Of a stretch of 42,140 nt of DNA, positions 25,903 to 33,767 are shown piece by piece (within the stretch, counting starts at the first letter, position 1; the number at the start of each line of letters is the position of its first letter). The position numbers and the translations under genes are program-made. The notes beneath the pieces were generated by a model. The model was not told the DNA's origin. It saw only the letters and a list, made by a program, of their open reading frames with translations, and ran no database searches. Source of the DNA: Schinkia azotoformans LMG 9581 (GTDB taxonomy: Bacteria; Bacillota; Bacilli; Bacillales; Bacillaceae_J); assembly GCF_000307855.1 (NCBI RefSeq), contig NZ_AJLR01000093.1:1-42140 (forward strand). The letters run 5' to 3'.

Positions 25903-26157
25903 TTACTGCCCTTGCATTAATTGTGATTTAAGCTGTTGAATCACTTGATCAGAAGCAGGTGCAGCAGGCTTGTAATAACCCTTCTGAAGTGCATAACTAT
26001 ATAGTGTTCTTTGCCTTGATTCGTCTTGATTCCTCATTTGAATTAATGTTTGTCGTAATTCTGAATTGTTAGATTCACTAATCATATGGGCATATCCTGT
26101 TAAGCTTGCGTTTAAACCCGCTAAATAATCGCTTACCATTTCTTTATCCTGAAACAT
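25903..26157 (-). CDS. Spore coat protein CotF-family, small
   Basis: An 84-residue protein matching the coat F domain: MFQDKEMVSDYLAGLNASLTGYAHMISESNNSELRQTLIQMRNQDE is the helical ferritin-like core, followed by RTLYSYALQKGYYKPAAPA, the usual Tyr/Pro-rich end. In B. subtilis, relatives (YraD, YraF, YraG, CotF) are in the spore coat. It is the second gene of a pair, 12 bp after the 26170 gene, and is probably made late in sporulation in the mother cell. Confidence 0.85.
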   Translation of the reverse strand: MFQDKEMVSDYLAGLNASLTGYAHMISESNNSELRQTLIQMRNQDESRQRTLYSYALQKGYYKPAAPASDQVIQQLKSQLMQGQ

Positions 26158-26169
26158 CCTGAACCCCTC

Positions 26170-26355
26170 CTACCCTAAAAATGTCATTAATTGTTGTTGT
26201 GATTGTTTGGCTGCTTGGGCATCCCTTTGTAAAATTTCTTTCAATTCAGGGTCTGCACAATTTTGGGCATACGTTTCTAGTTTTTTCGCAACCAAACCAT
26301 GACCACCAATAAGATGACGCAAATGCTCTACTTCTAGTTCTGTAAGATTGTTCAT
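26170..26355 (-). CDS. Short CotF-related protein
   Basis: A 61-residue protein, MNNLTELEVEHLRHLIGGHG through KKLETYAQNCADPELKEILQRDAQAAKQSQQQLMTFLG. It is a single helical hairpin like the N-terminal part of coat F-family proteins (YraG/YraF type), where a short and a longer partner are often encoded together, as here. A longer reading starts at 26385, but the AAGGAGG site fits ATG 26355. It is the first gene of the CotF pair. Confidence 0.8.
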   Translation of the reverse strand: MNNLTELEVEHLRHLIGGHGLVAKKLETYAQNCADPELKEILQRDAQAAKQSQQQLMTFLG

Positions 26356-26419
26356 AACACGCAAAACCTCCTTAAGAAATTTCATGCTTATTTTTGCCTT
26401 TTATTAAATATATATACGA

Positions 26420-27001
26420 CTACCCGACTCTTTTAAAAGAATGTACTGCTTTTATCATCCTAGCTTCTTTGTACCAGCTATACAAGAAATACAGAATTGG
26501 GAAAACATAGAGATAAAAAGCATATGGCACAAAACCGTACATACTAACATTTAGCGTTGTGGTACAAATCAAGGCAGCAATATTCCATGGAATGAGTGCC
26601 GATGTAAGGATACATGAATTTTCAATGTCTAAAGCGAACTGATAGTTTTCTTCTTTCTTGTAGCAATCCCTCATAATTTCATCTGTCATAACAACTGCTA
26701 TAGATTGTGAACAACCGAATGCAGCAGTCAGTGTGCTTATGAAAGTAGTCAATCCGTAACGCTTATGTTGATTTAATCTCATATTTAATAGATGCTGTTT
26801 AATGCCGCTAAATACACGTATTCCTTCAAGAATCCCCGCAAGAGCACAGGCAGCGAAAACGACAAAGCTCGCCTTAAGCATCGAGAAAACACCACCACCC
26901 TCAAGAATTGCGAGAAGAGGGCTAGGAGTGTCTAGGCTGAAACCAAAAAATATGGCGCGAAGGACTTGTACTGGCTCTTGTCCCTGAAAGAATACAGCCA
27001 T
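26420..27001 (-). pseudogene. NhaC-type Na+/H+ antiporter, 5' half deleted
   Basis: Encodes only the C-terminal 190 or so residues of an NhaC-family antiporter, which normally has about 450: FFQGQEPVQVLRAIFFGFSLDTPSPL, GGGVFSMLKASFVVFAACALAGI, STLTAAFGCSQSIAVVMTDEIM and NSCILTSALIPWNIAALI. Five or six membrane segments remain. The first half, the promoter and the start site are missing because the frame runs into the truncated LysR gene at about 27000. The ATG at 27001 has no ribosome-binding site. A working antiporter is very unlikely. Confidence 0.85.
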
Positions 27002-27652
27002 ACCAGATGCGTGGAAAGGACTGAAAAAGAACTAAAAGATTTACGGGAGGGACTTCAAGGTACTCTCGCCATTGGTACAATCTCTTCGGCGGAAGAAATG
27101 TTGCTCCCAGAAAAAATACAAGCTTTTCACAAGAAGTATCCTGGCGTCGATTTCCGTATCAAAGAAAGTAGTACATTTGAAATTCTCGAATTGGTCAAGG
27201 CTGGAGTTGTAGAAATTGGGATCATTCGTACACCATTCAATCAGGATATCTTTGAGAATATTAGCCTATCGGATGAGCCGATGATGGCTGGCGCATTAGA
27301 CTTTTTCTGGAATAATGAAACAGAGTATATTGACCTTAAAGGGCTTGAAGGTAAACCGTTACTTATATACAACCGGTACGCAAACAACATAGAAGAAGCT
27401 TGTAGAAAGGCAGGTTTTGAACCAAGGGTTATATGTAGAATAGATGATACAAGAACGATGCTGAAGTGGGCAAGTGACGGCATGGGAATTACCATGATCC
27501 CTAGAGACATGATTTCATTGGTACCGGATTTGAACCTTCATTTCAGAGAAATAAAGGAGGAATCCCTTGTTACGAGAGTCATCATAATATGGAAGAAGAA
27601 CCATTACTTATCCACTCCAGCAAGACACTTTTTAGAGGTTTTTAGGGGATAG
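27002..27652 (+). pseudogene. LysR-family regulator, HTH deleted
   Basis: The remaining frame encodes the end of the linker helix (VERTEKELKDLREGLQG) and a complete LysR substrate-binding domain (TLAIGTISSAEEMLLPEKIQAFHKKYPGVDFRI ... PARHFLEVFRG). The N-terminal winged helix-turn-helix, about 70-85 residues, is missing. An ORF beginning at 26966 exists only by reading the antisense strand of the neighbouring antiporter fragment. It would formerly have been the divergent regulator of that antiporter gene; one deletion of the intergenic region and both 5' ends explains both truncations. The domain body shows no stops, so the event may be recent. Confidence 0.85.
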
Positions 27653-27663
27653 GAACGTTAGAC

Positions 27664-27707
27664 AAAAAAAGTCCTCACAGACGCGGTTTTAACAACATCT
27701 GTGAGGA
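27664..27707. terminator. Terminator of the acyl-CoA operon
   Basis: Stem CCTCACAGA / TCTGTGAGG with a T-run on the minus strand, downstream of the Zn-ribbon/OB gene and convergent with the LysR remnant. Confidence 0.8.
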
Positions 27708-27742
27708 GTAGGAATTTTTAAAAATATACGTTCTTCTAAAGA

Positions 27743-28072
27743 TCAATTCCCAGCTATTCCGCTTATTTTTTCAAAAACAAACGTATTATCCTCATTTGAA
27801 ATACATTTCACCTTATCATTAATCTCTACCTTTTCCATAATCCGTCCAGTCAATCGCACACCATCCTGTAAATCAACTAATGCTACTGAATATGGAGTTA
27901 GGTGCGAGAACTCTTGGGATGACACATGTATTGTTGTAAACGAAAATACCTTTCCTTCACCACTTACTTCCTTTATATGAAATTCAGTATTTTTACATTT
28001 TGGACAGATCCATTTTTGCTGAGCAAACTTTTTTTCACATTGAGTACATTCATACACTTGAACCATTGCCAT
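27743..28072 (-). CDS. Zn-ribbon/OB-fold acyl-CoA-binding protein (DUF35)
   Basis: A 109-residue protein with an N-terminal rubredoxin-like zinc ribbon (CTQCEKK ... CPKCKN, about residues 9-26) and a C-terminal OB-fold (GKVFSFTTIHVSSQEFSHLTPYSVALVDLQDGVRLTGRI), the ChsH2/DUF35 layout. Such proteins pair with SCP2-type thiolases or acyl-CoA hydratases and aldolases and are thought to bind the CoA ester. It starts two bases past the thiolase stop codon, so the two are co-expressed and probably form a complex. Confidence 0.9.
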   Translation of the reverse strand: MAMVQVYECTQCEKKFAQQKWICPKCKNTEFHIKEVSGEGKVFSFTTIHVSSQEFSHLTPYSVALVDLQDGVRLTGRIMEKVEINDKVKCISNEDNTFVFEKISGIAGN

Positions 28073-28074
28073 CC

Positions 28075-29208
28075 TTACTTCACCCCTTCGAATATATGAA
28101 CCGTTGAGTAGGCACCTGTTCCACCTAAGTTTTGGGCTAATCCAATTTTAGCGCCATCCACTTGATTACAACTGTTTCCATGAAGTTGGGAGACAATTTG
28201 AATAATTTGCGCTAGGCCGGTTGCCCCAATTGGATGTCCTTTGGAAAGAAGTCCACCGCTCGTATTAACTGGAACTTTTCCTCCATGCTTTGTTAATCCT
28301 TGGGCGACGGCTTCCCAACCGGTACCTTTTTCGAAAAAACCAAGTTCTTCAATTGATAGTATTTCTGTCATTGTGAAACAATCATGTAACTCAACTACAT
28401 CAATCTCTTCGGGGCCTACACCTGCCATTTGATAAGCTTGCTCTGCAGAGGCTCTAACCGCAGGTAAACTTAATAAATCTTCGGCTTCCTGCATTTGAGT
28501 TGGTCCTGAAGCCTGAGCGGAGGCTCTGACTACTACACCTTTATCTCCTTTAGAAAGGACAACGGCTGCAGCACCATCTGTAGTCGGGGAGCAGTCGAAC
28601 AGTCCTAAAGGCTCGGTGATCATTCGTGCTTCCATAATTTCTTCCAGCGTTGCTGGTTTTCGGAATTGTGCTTTGGGATTGTTTACTGCATACTCTCGAT
28701 TTTTTAGAGCAACCATGGCTAAATGCTTTTTGGATGCCCCTGTTTCATAAAAATACCGATTTGCAACTGTTCCGAAAAATCCTGGAAAGGTTAAGCCGGC
28801 AAGTATTTCATTTGAATCATTATCCATTGCAGCATTGATTGCTCTAGTAGTTTCTTCTGTTGTGGCGTGTTTCATTTTTTCAACACCAGCAATTAGCACA
28901 TTTTCATACCCGCCATTTTGAATGTTAAGGAATCCTTGTCTAAAGGCAATCCCTCCTGATGCACATGCCCCTTCAACTTTAAAAGCTGGAACTGTACCCA
29001 AACCAAGTTCATTGGCAACAATAGCCCCTAAAATTTCTTGATTAACCAAAGATCCAGCCATGAAATTCCCTATATAAATAGCATCAATCTTAGGAAAATT
29101 GGCTTCACGGAGCGCTTCCAAACATGCATCCATAAGCAATGTTTTTAATGAAGCCTCCTTTTTTCCAAATGCAGTCATTCCAATACCAGTAACACTGACT
29201 TTATTCAT
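28075..29208 (-). CDS. SCP2-type thiolase (acetyl-CoA acetyltransferase family)
   Basis: A 377-residue thiolase-superfamily enzyme. The nucleophilic Cys82 lies in VEGACASGG, the His of the CoA site in VVELHDCFTMTE, and the second catalytic His in SKGHPIGATG; the late NLGGTGAYSTV loop differs from the CxG loop of classical thiolases, as in SCP2-like members. It would cleave a beta-keto acyl-CoA with CoA, or run a related retro-Claisen or aldol step, together with the adjacent DUF35 protein. It sits in an operon with a CoA ligase and a permease, so the substrate is probably an imported carboxylic acid. Confidence 0.88.
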   Translation of the reverse strand: MNKVSVTGIGMTAFGKKEASLKTLLMDACLEALREANFPKIDAIYIGNFMAGSLVNQEILGAIVANELGLGTVPAFKVEGACASGGIAFRQGFLNIQNGGYENVLIAGVEKMKHATTEETTRAINAAMDNDSNEILAGLTFPGFFGTVANRYFYETGASKKHLAMVALKNREYAVNNPKAQFRKPATLEEIMEARMITEPLGLFDCSPTTDGAAAVVLSKGDKGVVVRASAQASGPTQMQEAEDLLSLPAVRASAEQAYQMAGVGPEEIDVVELHDCFTMTEILSIEELGFFEKGTGWEAVAQGLTKHGGKVPVNTSGGLLSKGHPIGATGLAQIIQIVSQLHGNSCNQVDGAKIGLAQNLGGTGAYSTVHIFEGVK

Positions 29209-29241
29209 ATTGAGTCTCCTTAATAGAGTATTTTTGTGCCG

Positions 29242-29270
29242 GTGGACCTGTCCCTGCGCCCTCTATCCAC
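29242..29270. repeat. Degenerate copy B of the palindromic repeat
   Basis: GTGGA ... TCCAC ends with an inner CTGTCCCTG, resembling the GGGAC/GTCCC family in reverse; it lies between the thiolase and permease genes. Weakest of the six copies. Confidence 0.4.
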
Positions 29271-29277
29271 ATTGCCA

Positions 29278-30579
29278 TTAGATTGCTTTTTCATCTGCTA
29301 CTGGGTCCACATTATCCTCATATTTTGATATTTTTCTAGTGTCTGGTACAAATAGAGAGAGTACTAGAGAAATAGTGATACCCGCCATCATAAATCCTCC
29401 AAATACGATAGGTGATGGACCGAATTTTTCAGCCATTGGTGTCCAAATCATTGGACCGAAACCTACAATTGCTGCTGCAATTTGATAACCGAATGATAGA
29501 CCTGTATAGCGGACTTTGGCTGGGAACAATTCTGAGAATATTGTCCCTTGTGTAGCAAAAATAGAAGCCCAAATAATACCGAGCATGACAGCTTGCATAA
29601 TGTAGAGCCATGATGGACTTTGTCCGACCATCGTAAAGTATGGTATTGCAAGGAGGAACAACAGCGCTAATCCACAAATATAGATAATTTTTCTGCCAAT
29701 GAAATCTGATAGATATCCTACAACCGGAATAGTAATAATCATTGTTGCACAGCCAATTGTTAAAGCGGTCAGTGCTACTTCGTAGGAGTAACCCAAATGC
29801 TTAGTAGCAAAGACAAGCACAAACGACATTAGAAATACGTTAAAGAAACCGTCACCTAGCTTCAGACCAATTACGTGAAATACACTTTTTGAGTTGGTAC
29901 GGAATGTTTCTACAATTGGTACCGCTGCAAGCTCACCTTTTTCCTTCTGTTCTTTAAATGCTGGAGTTTCCTCAATTCCATTACGAATCCATAATGCTAA
30001 ACCGATAAGTAGAGCACTAAATAGGAAGGGTATTCTCCACCCCCATGCCAAAAATTGAGCTTCAGTTGTTAAATAACTAATAAAAGTTAAACTAAAAGAT
30101 CCCAATACTAAGCCTAATGGAACTCCTAATTGCGGAATTGAACCATAAAGTCCACGAAGCCCTTTTGGTGCATATTCAGTAGCTAATAAAACAGCACCGC
30201 CCCATTCACCACCAAGAGCAATACCTTGAATAAGTCTAAGAAACACTAGTAAAAGAGGAGCTGCTACACCAATTTGTGCATAGGTCGGGAGGCAACCAAT
30301 CAGAAAGGAGCTTCCCCCCATACCAACCAACGTTAACATCAAGCTTGCTTTCCGCCCTAACTTATCCCCAAAATGCCCAAAGATAATACTCCCAATCGGC
30401 CTTGCTGCATACCCGATACCAAAAGTAGCAAAAGCAAGTAAAAGTGCAATAGCGGGGTCAGTATTTGGAAAGAAAAGAGACGAAAACACTAAACCAGTGG
30501 CCGTTCCATATAAATAAAAGTCATACCATTCAATAACAGAACCGGAGACACTTGCGAACAACACACGACTTTTTTTCAT
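29278..30579 (-). CDS. MFS transporter, metabolite:H+ symporter (MHS) family
   Basis: A 433-residue major facilitator with 12 helices. Family marks: SVIEWYDFYLYGTATGLVF in helix 1, the loop 2-3 motif GHFGDKLGRKASLM, RLIQGIALGGEWGGAVLLATEYAP in helix 4, and a second half repeat GYLSDFIGRK. MHS members (ProP, ShiA, KgtP, CitH) import carboxylates or zwitterions with protons. In this operon it probably brings in the acid or betaine that the CoA ligase activates. Confidence 0.9.
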   Translation of the reverse strand: MKKSRVLFASVSGSVIEWYDFYLYGTATGLVFSSLFFPNTDPAIALLLAFATFGIGYAARPIGSIIFGHFGDKLGRKASLMLTLVGMGGSSFLIGCLPTYAQIGVAAPLLLVFLRLIQGIALGGEWGGAVLLATEYAPKGLRGLYGSIPQLGVPLGLVLGSFSLTFISYLTTEAQFLAWGWRIPFLFSALLIGLALWIRNGIEETPAFKEQKEKGELAAVPIVETFRTNSKSVFHVIGLKLGDGFFNVFLMSFVLVFATKHLGYSYEVALTALTIGCATMIITIPVVGYLSDFIGRKIIYICGLALLFLLAIPYFTMVGQSPSWLYIMQAVMLGIIWASIFATQGTIFSELFPAKVRYTGLSFGYQIAAAIVGFGPMIWTPMAEKFGPSPIVFGGFMMAGITISLVLSLFVPDTRKISKYEDNVDPVADEKAI

Positions 30580-30628
30580 AAATAAACCCCTTTCGATTTG
30601 TAATTAACGATATTTATATAACTGATCA

Positions 30629-30651
30629 AAGGGACGGGTACTGTGTCCCTT
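30629..30651. repeat. Copy C of the palindromic repeat
   Basis: AAGGGAC / GTCCCTT stem with the family's GGGACGGG core, between the CoA ligase and permease genes. Confidence 0.65.
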
Positions 30652-30678
30652 GTTCTCTATATCCCAAATACCATCACC

Positions 30679-32250
30679 CTACGCCTTTTGTATTCTTTCG
30701 TTATGCATTTGCCGTAGAATATGTTTTTGTATTTTTCCAACAGCAGTACGTGGAAATTCGGATACAAATTCGATTGCATCTGGAACTTTAAATTTAGCCA
30801 AACGCTCTCGGCAGTATTGAATAAGTTCCTCTTCTGTAATTGTTTCATTTTCATGTAAGATAACGTAGGCTTTAATCGCTTCATCCCGCATGTCATCGGG
30901 AATACCGATTACAGCTGATTCATAAACACTGTGATGATCACAAAGAACACTTTCCACTTCGTTAGCAGCAACATTTTCACCGGCTCGTTTAATCATATCC
31001 TTCACCCGGTCAACAAAGTAGAAGTAACCGTCAGCTCCCAATCGGGCATTGTCGCCTGTATATAGCCAGCCATCTATCAATGTTTCAGCTGTTGCCTGTG
31101 GATTTTTGAAATAGCCCTTCATCAATGTCCGACCTGGAACTCCTTTTACAACAATTTGACCCGATAGTCCATTTGGTACTTCATCGCCATCCTCGTCAAC
31201 AATTTTCACTTCATAACCAATTGTTGGTCTCCCAATGCTCATATTTTTTCGAATTCCATCAATTGGATTCATAAGTGGTACGCCAACTGTCTCCGTCATC
31301 CCATACATTTGTAATAACGGAACATCAAACTTCTCTTCAAAATCCTTGAGTTGTTCTTCTGATACCGATTGAGCGAACCAGATGACTCTCATGTCATTAT
31401 TTTTGTCATCTGAACAGTACTCTTGTGCCAAAATCATCCGAATCGGTGCCGCAAACAAGGAGCCAACGGTCACCTTGAAATTTTTAGCTTGTTTAAAGTA
31501 ACGTGATGCACTAAAACGCTCTGTTATGGCGATGCTTGCCCCAACTACTAAGGCTGACATGGTTGAATAATATTGGGCATTACCATGGAAGAGGGGAAGT
31601 ACAATGAATTGCCGATCGTCAGGTGTTAAGCGAATAGATTTTGACATGACTTCCCCTGTGAAAAGATAATTCGCATGGGTAATCTGCACACCTTTTGGTT
31701 TCGATGTCGTGCCTGATGTATAGAGCATGGCTGCAACGTCCTCCGCATCCAAAGGAACAGTTGGTATTTGGTTGTTAGCGTTTGCAATTAAGGCTTTTAA
31801 ATCTTGATTTTCGTAAGCATCCCCCTCATAACGTGCTAACAAGATTTCTTTTAAATTCGGAAGATTCCGACGGGTGTTGGCAAACTTTCCTAAATATTCT
31901 TCTTCCGTAATAAGTAGAACGGACTCAGAGTGATTCAATATATATTCCATTTCGTCTGAAGTCGATAAAACATTCGTCGGTACCATGATTGCACCAATAT
32001 TAGCTAACGCAAACCATGAAATCATAAACTCTAAATTATTGGGAAGATGCAATGTCACATGCTCACCTTTTGTGACGCCTAAATCGAGAAAAACGTTACT
32101 TAAACGATTTACCTGGTCGGCAAATTCTTTATAGGTAAGTTCAAATCTTCGCTGCTCCCGATCTTCAAAAAGCAGGAATTTTTTATCAAAATGCTTTTCA
32201 GTTTTCTCCATTAATAAATCTCGCAACGTTCTGTTTCCGACAATATCCAT
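30679..32250 (-). CDS. Acyl-CoA ligase, CaiC-like
   Basis: A 523-residue adenylate-forming enzyme that activates a carboxylic acid to its CoA ester via an acyl-AMP. P-loop MLYTSGTTSKPKGVQ, A5 motif MYGMTETVGVP, A7 region GWLYTGDNARLGADGYFYFVDR, hinge KDMIKRAGENVAANEVE, and the C-terminal catalytic Lys in RTAVGKIQKH are all present. The start MDIVGNRTLRDL and several blocks recall E. coli CaiC (carnitine/crotonobetaine-CoA ligase). The frame is open up to 32310; ATG 32250 gives the family start, though a GTG at 32259 sits closer to GGAGG. It is the first gene of the operon, downstream of the tandem-repeat operator region. Confidence 0.88.
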   Translation of the reverse strand: MDIVGNRTLRDLLMEKTEKHFDKKFLLFEDREQRRFELTYKEFADQVNRLSNVFLDLGVTKGEHVTLHLPNNLEFMISWFALANIGAIMVPTNVLSTSDEMEYILNHSESVLLITEEEYLGKFANTRRNLPNLKEILLARYEGDAYENQDLKALIANANNQIPTVPLDAEDVAAMLYTSGTTSKPKGVQITHANYLFTGEVMSKSIRLTPDDRQFIVLPLFHGNAQYYSTMSALVVGASIAITERFSASRYFKQAKNFKVTVGSLFAAPIRMILAQEYCSDDKNNDMRVIWFAQSVSEEQLKDFEEKFDVPLLQMYGMTETVGVPLMNPIDGIRKNMSIGRPTIGYEVKIVDEDGDEVPNGLSGQIVVKGVPGRTLMKGYFKNPQATAETLIDGWLYTGDNARLGADGYFYFVDRVKDMIKRAGENVAANEVESVLCDHHSVYESAVIGIPDDMRDEAIKAYVILHENETITEEELIQYCRERLAKFKVPDAIEFVSEFPRTAVGKIQKHILRQMHNERIQKA

Positions 32251-32352
32251 ATCTCTCACATAACCTCCTCGTCGTGAATATGGTAGGCACCATACTAAGT
32301 TTGTTGTCAATTAGTTGTTATCTTTCACTTTGGCACCTTGACTTTAATGATA

Positions 32353-32366
32353 TTAAAACGCTTACA
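32353..32366. promoter_or_regulatory. cre-like site
   Basis: TGTAAGCGTTTTAA on the minus strand fits the CcpA consensus except one position. It would place the acyl-CoA operon under carbon catabolite control. Confidence 0.45.
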
Positions 32367-32406
32367 AATTGAATCTAGAATGAAACCATGATAAAATTTC
32401 TATACG

Positions 32407-32445
32407 GACTGCAGTCACAGACCATGGTCACAAACCGTAGTCTTT
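32407..32445. repeat. Three 13-bp tandem repeats, candidate TetR operator
   Basis: GACTGCAGTCACA, GACCATGGTCACA and AACCGTAGTCTTT begin at 32407, 32420 and 32433, exactly 13 bp apart. The first two each start with a perfect 10-bp palindrome of form GAC-N4-GTC; the third has AAC-N4-GTC. The array lies between the divergent ligase and tetR genes. Confidence 0.75.
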
Positions 32446-32515
32446 GAATTTATTTTAGGTAAATTATTGGGTTTAGTCAACAAAAATTTATAAGGATTTT
32501 TAAATAATTTAGTCT

Positions 32516-32537
32516 AACTATGCAATTGTGCATAGTT
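32516..32537. promoter_or_regulatory. 22-bp palindrome upstream of tetR
   Basis: Perfect 9-bp arms AACTATGCA and TGCATAGTT around ATTG, 60 bases before the tetR start codon. It has the size of a TetR-family dimer site and may serve autoregulation. Confidence 0.55.
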
Positions 32538-32596
32538 CTAGGTTAGAATTGTGAAAAGGGAAGTAATTGATTTATCAAGAAAGGAGAATTTTAAAA

Positions 32597-33199
32597 TTGC
32601 CACCTATGACTCCACGACAGATAAAAGCCCAACAAACTAAAAAGAAGATTCTAGAGGTTGCTTTGGATCTTTTTAGCAAAAAGGGATTTGACCAGGTTAC
32701 AGTCGATGAAATTGTAAATGTATCAAACACTTCAAAGGGCGCATTCTATGTACACTTTAATTCGAAATACGAAATCTTCTTGGAGAAGTTCAAGGAAATT
32801 GATGATTTTTATGAAACTTTTACCGAAACCTTGCCTAGTAAAATGAGTTATAGCGAAAAAATTATCAATCTTACAAAATCACAAATGGTATATTTGAAAG
32901 ATTGTTTGGGAAAAGACCTGATGAGAACTGTTTATATAAGTGCTCTAACTCCGAACCAACCTAAAACACTCTCAAATACCGATAGGACTCTTTATAAAAT
33001 TATCCATTCATTTGTTAAGCAAGGACAAGAACAAGGGGAGTTTAAAGATTACATTCCAGCTAAAGAAATTACGATGTTGATTACCCGCTGTATGCGTGGA
33101 ACGCTTTATGATTGGTTATTGTTTGATGAAGAGAGTTTTGATCTTGTAGAGGAAAGTCAGAAATTTATCGGACCGATTATTGCTAGTTTGTCAAAGTAA
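32597..33199 (+). CDS. TetR/AcrR-family regulator
   Basis: A 200-residue repressor. The N-terminal helix-turn-helix (about 8-55) reads QTKKKILEVALDLFSKKGFDQVTVDEIVNVSNTSKGAFYVHFNSKYEIF; the rest is a helical ligand-binding domain (KEITMLITRCMRGTLYDWLLF near the C-terminus). It is divergent from the acyl-CoA operon, which it probably represses until an acyl-CoA or the free acid binds. TTG 32597 is chosen because AAAGGAG lies ten bases upstream; an earlier TTG at 32567 would place that site inside the gene. Confidence 0.88.
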   Translation: MPPMTPRQIKAQQTKKKILEVALDLFSKKGFDQVTVDEIVNVSNTSKGAFYVHFNSKYEIFLEKFKEIDDFYETFTETLPSKMSYSEKIINLTKSQMVYLKDCLGKDLMRTVYISALTPNQPKTLSNTDRTLYKIIHSFVKQGQEQGEFKDYIPAKEITMLITRCMRGTLYDWLLFDEESFDLVEESQKFIGPIIASLSK

Positions 33200-33255
33200 A
33201 AATTTATGGGTGCCTGTGCGTTGTGATCCCGTAAGTTGACAAAATTCATTCTTGG

Positions 33256-33290
33256 TGGGACATAGGGACGGGAAGAGACCCTGTGTCCCA
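33256..33290. repeat. Copy D of the palindromic repeat, best preserved
   Basis: Arms TGGGACATAGGG / CCCTGTGTCCCA pair over 12 bp with a single G-U; core GGGACGGGAAGAGACC. It lies between tetR and the convergent unknown gene. Confidence 0.8.
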
Positions 33291-33295
33291 ATCCA

Positions 33296-33721
33296 TTACT
33301 TCCCCTTCAAAAAACTCCCTGCCATTGCAGGAAAACGCTTAAATTCCTTCTTCATTTCTCGAAACGAAAGCACCTCTTTTCCTCTAGTAATCTCGAATTC
33401 TAGCGGATATTCATGACAGTTCAAGGGGTAGCTATGAAACGACTTGATAAAGAATTGGATGGCCTCTTCCTGACTGCGGGCATAGATAAAGACAAAAGCC
33501 GTCTGGTCCATCTTCAGGGAGTAAAGACCCACCTTGTGAAAACCTAATACATTCTTTTGAAACATTTCTGCTACCTTTTCATGATCTGCTTGATTTAAGT
33601 CTATTTTGGAGATATCGTCATCTAGTGAAATTTTCTTTTCCTCTAATAAATGATATAGGCAATGGGCCAAAGCGGATTCCTCAAAAATTATACAATCCAT
33701 GTACAAATCTCTCACCAACAT
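33296..33721 (-). CDS. Hypothetical protein of the replication-gene remnant
   Basis: A 141-residue protein of unknown family. It is soluble and acidic in its first half (EEKKISLDDDISKIDLNQADHEKVAEMF) and basic at its end (EMKKEFKRFPAMAGSFLKGK). A central segment LYSLKMDQTAFVFIYARSQEEAIQFFIKSFH may form an alpha/beta domain. The ribosome-binding site AGAGGAGTGA is strong. It follows the broken dnaB-like gene by about 46 bp on the same strand, so it probably came with that prophage- or ICE-like replication module. Confidence 0.65.
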   Translation of the reverse strand: MLVRDLYMDCIIFEESALAHCLYHLLEEKKISLDDDISKIDLNQADHEKVAEMFQKNVLGFHKVGLYSLKMDQTAFVFIYARSQEEAIQFFIKSFHSYPLNCHEYPLEFEITRGKEVLSFREMKKEFKRFPAMAGSFLKGK

Positions 33722-33767
33722 ATGATCACTCCTCTATATTAGATTTTTTTCAACCGTGGATCTCTTT

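Larger units (their letters stand above)
32251..32596. promoter_or_regulatory. Divergent control region, CoA-ligase operon / tetR
   Basis: A 346-bp gene-free gap. It holds a cre-like site at 32353-32366 (TTAAAACGCTTACA, one mismatch to consensus), three 13-bp tandem repeats at 32407-32445 and a 22-bp palindrome at 32516-32537. No clear sigma-A promoter could be chosen by eye. Confidence 0.6.

Noticed and set aside
26966-27001. Apparent start of the LysR frame upstream of 27002
   Set aside because: These codons are the antisense strand of the antiporter fragment, not LysR sequence.
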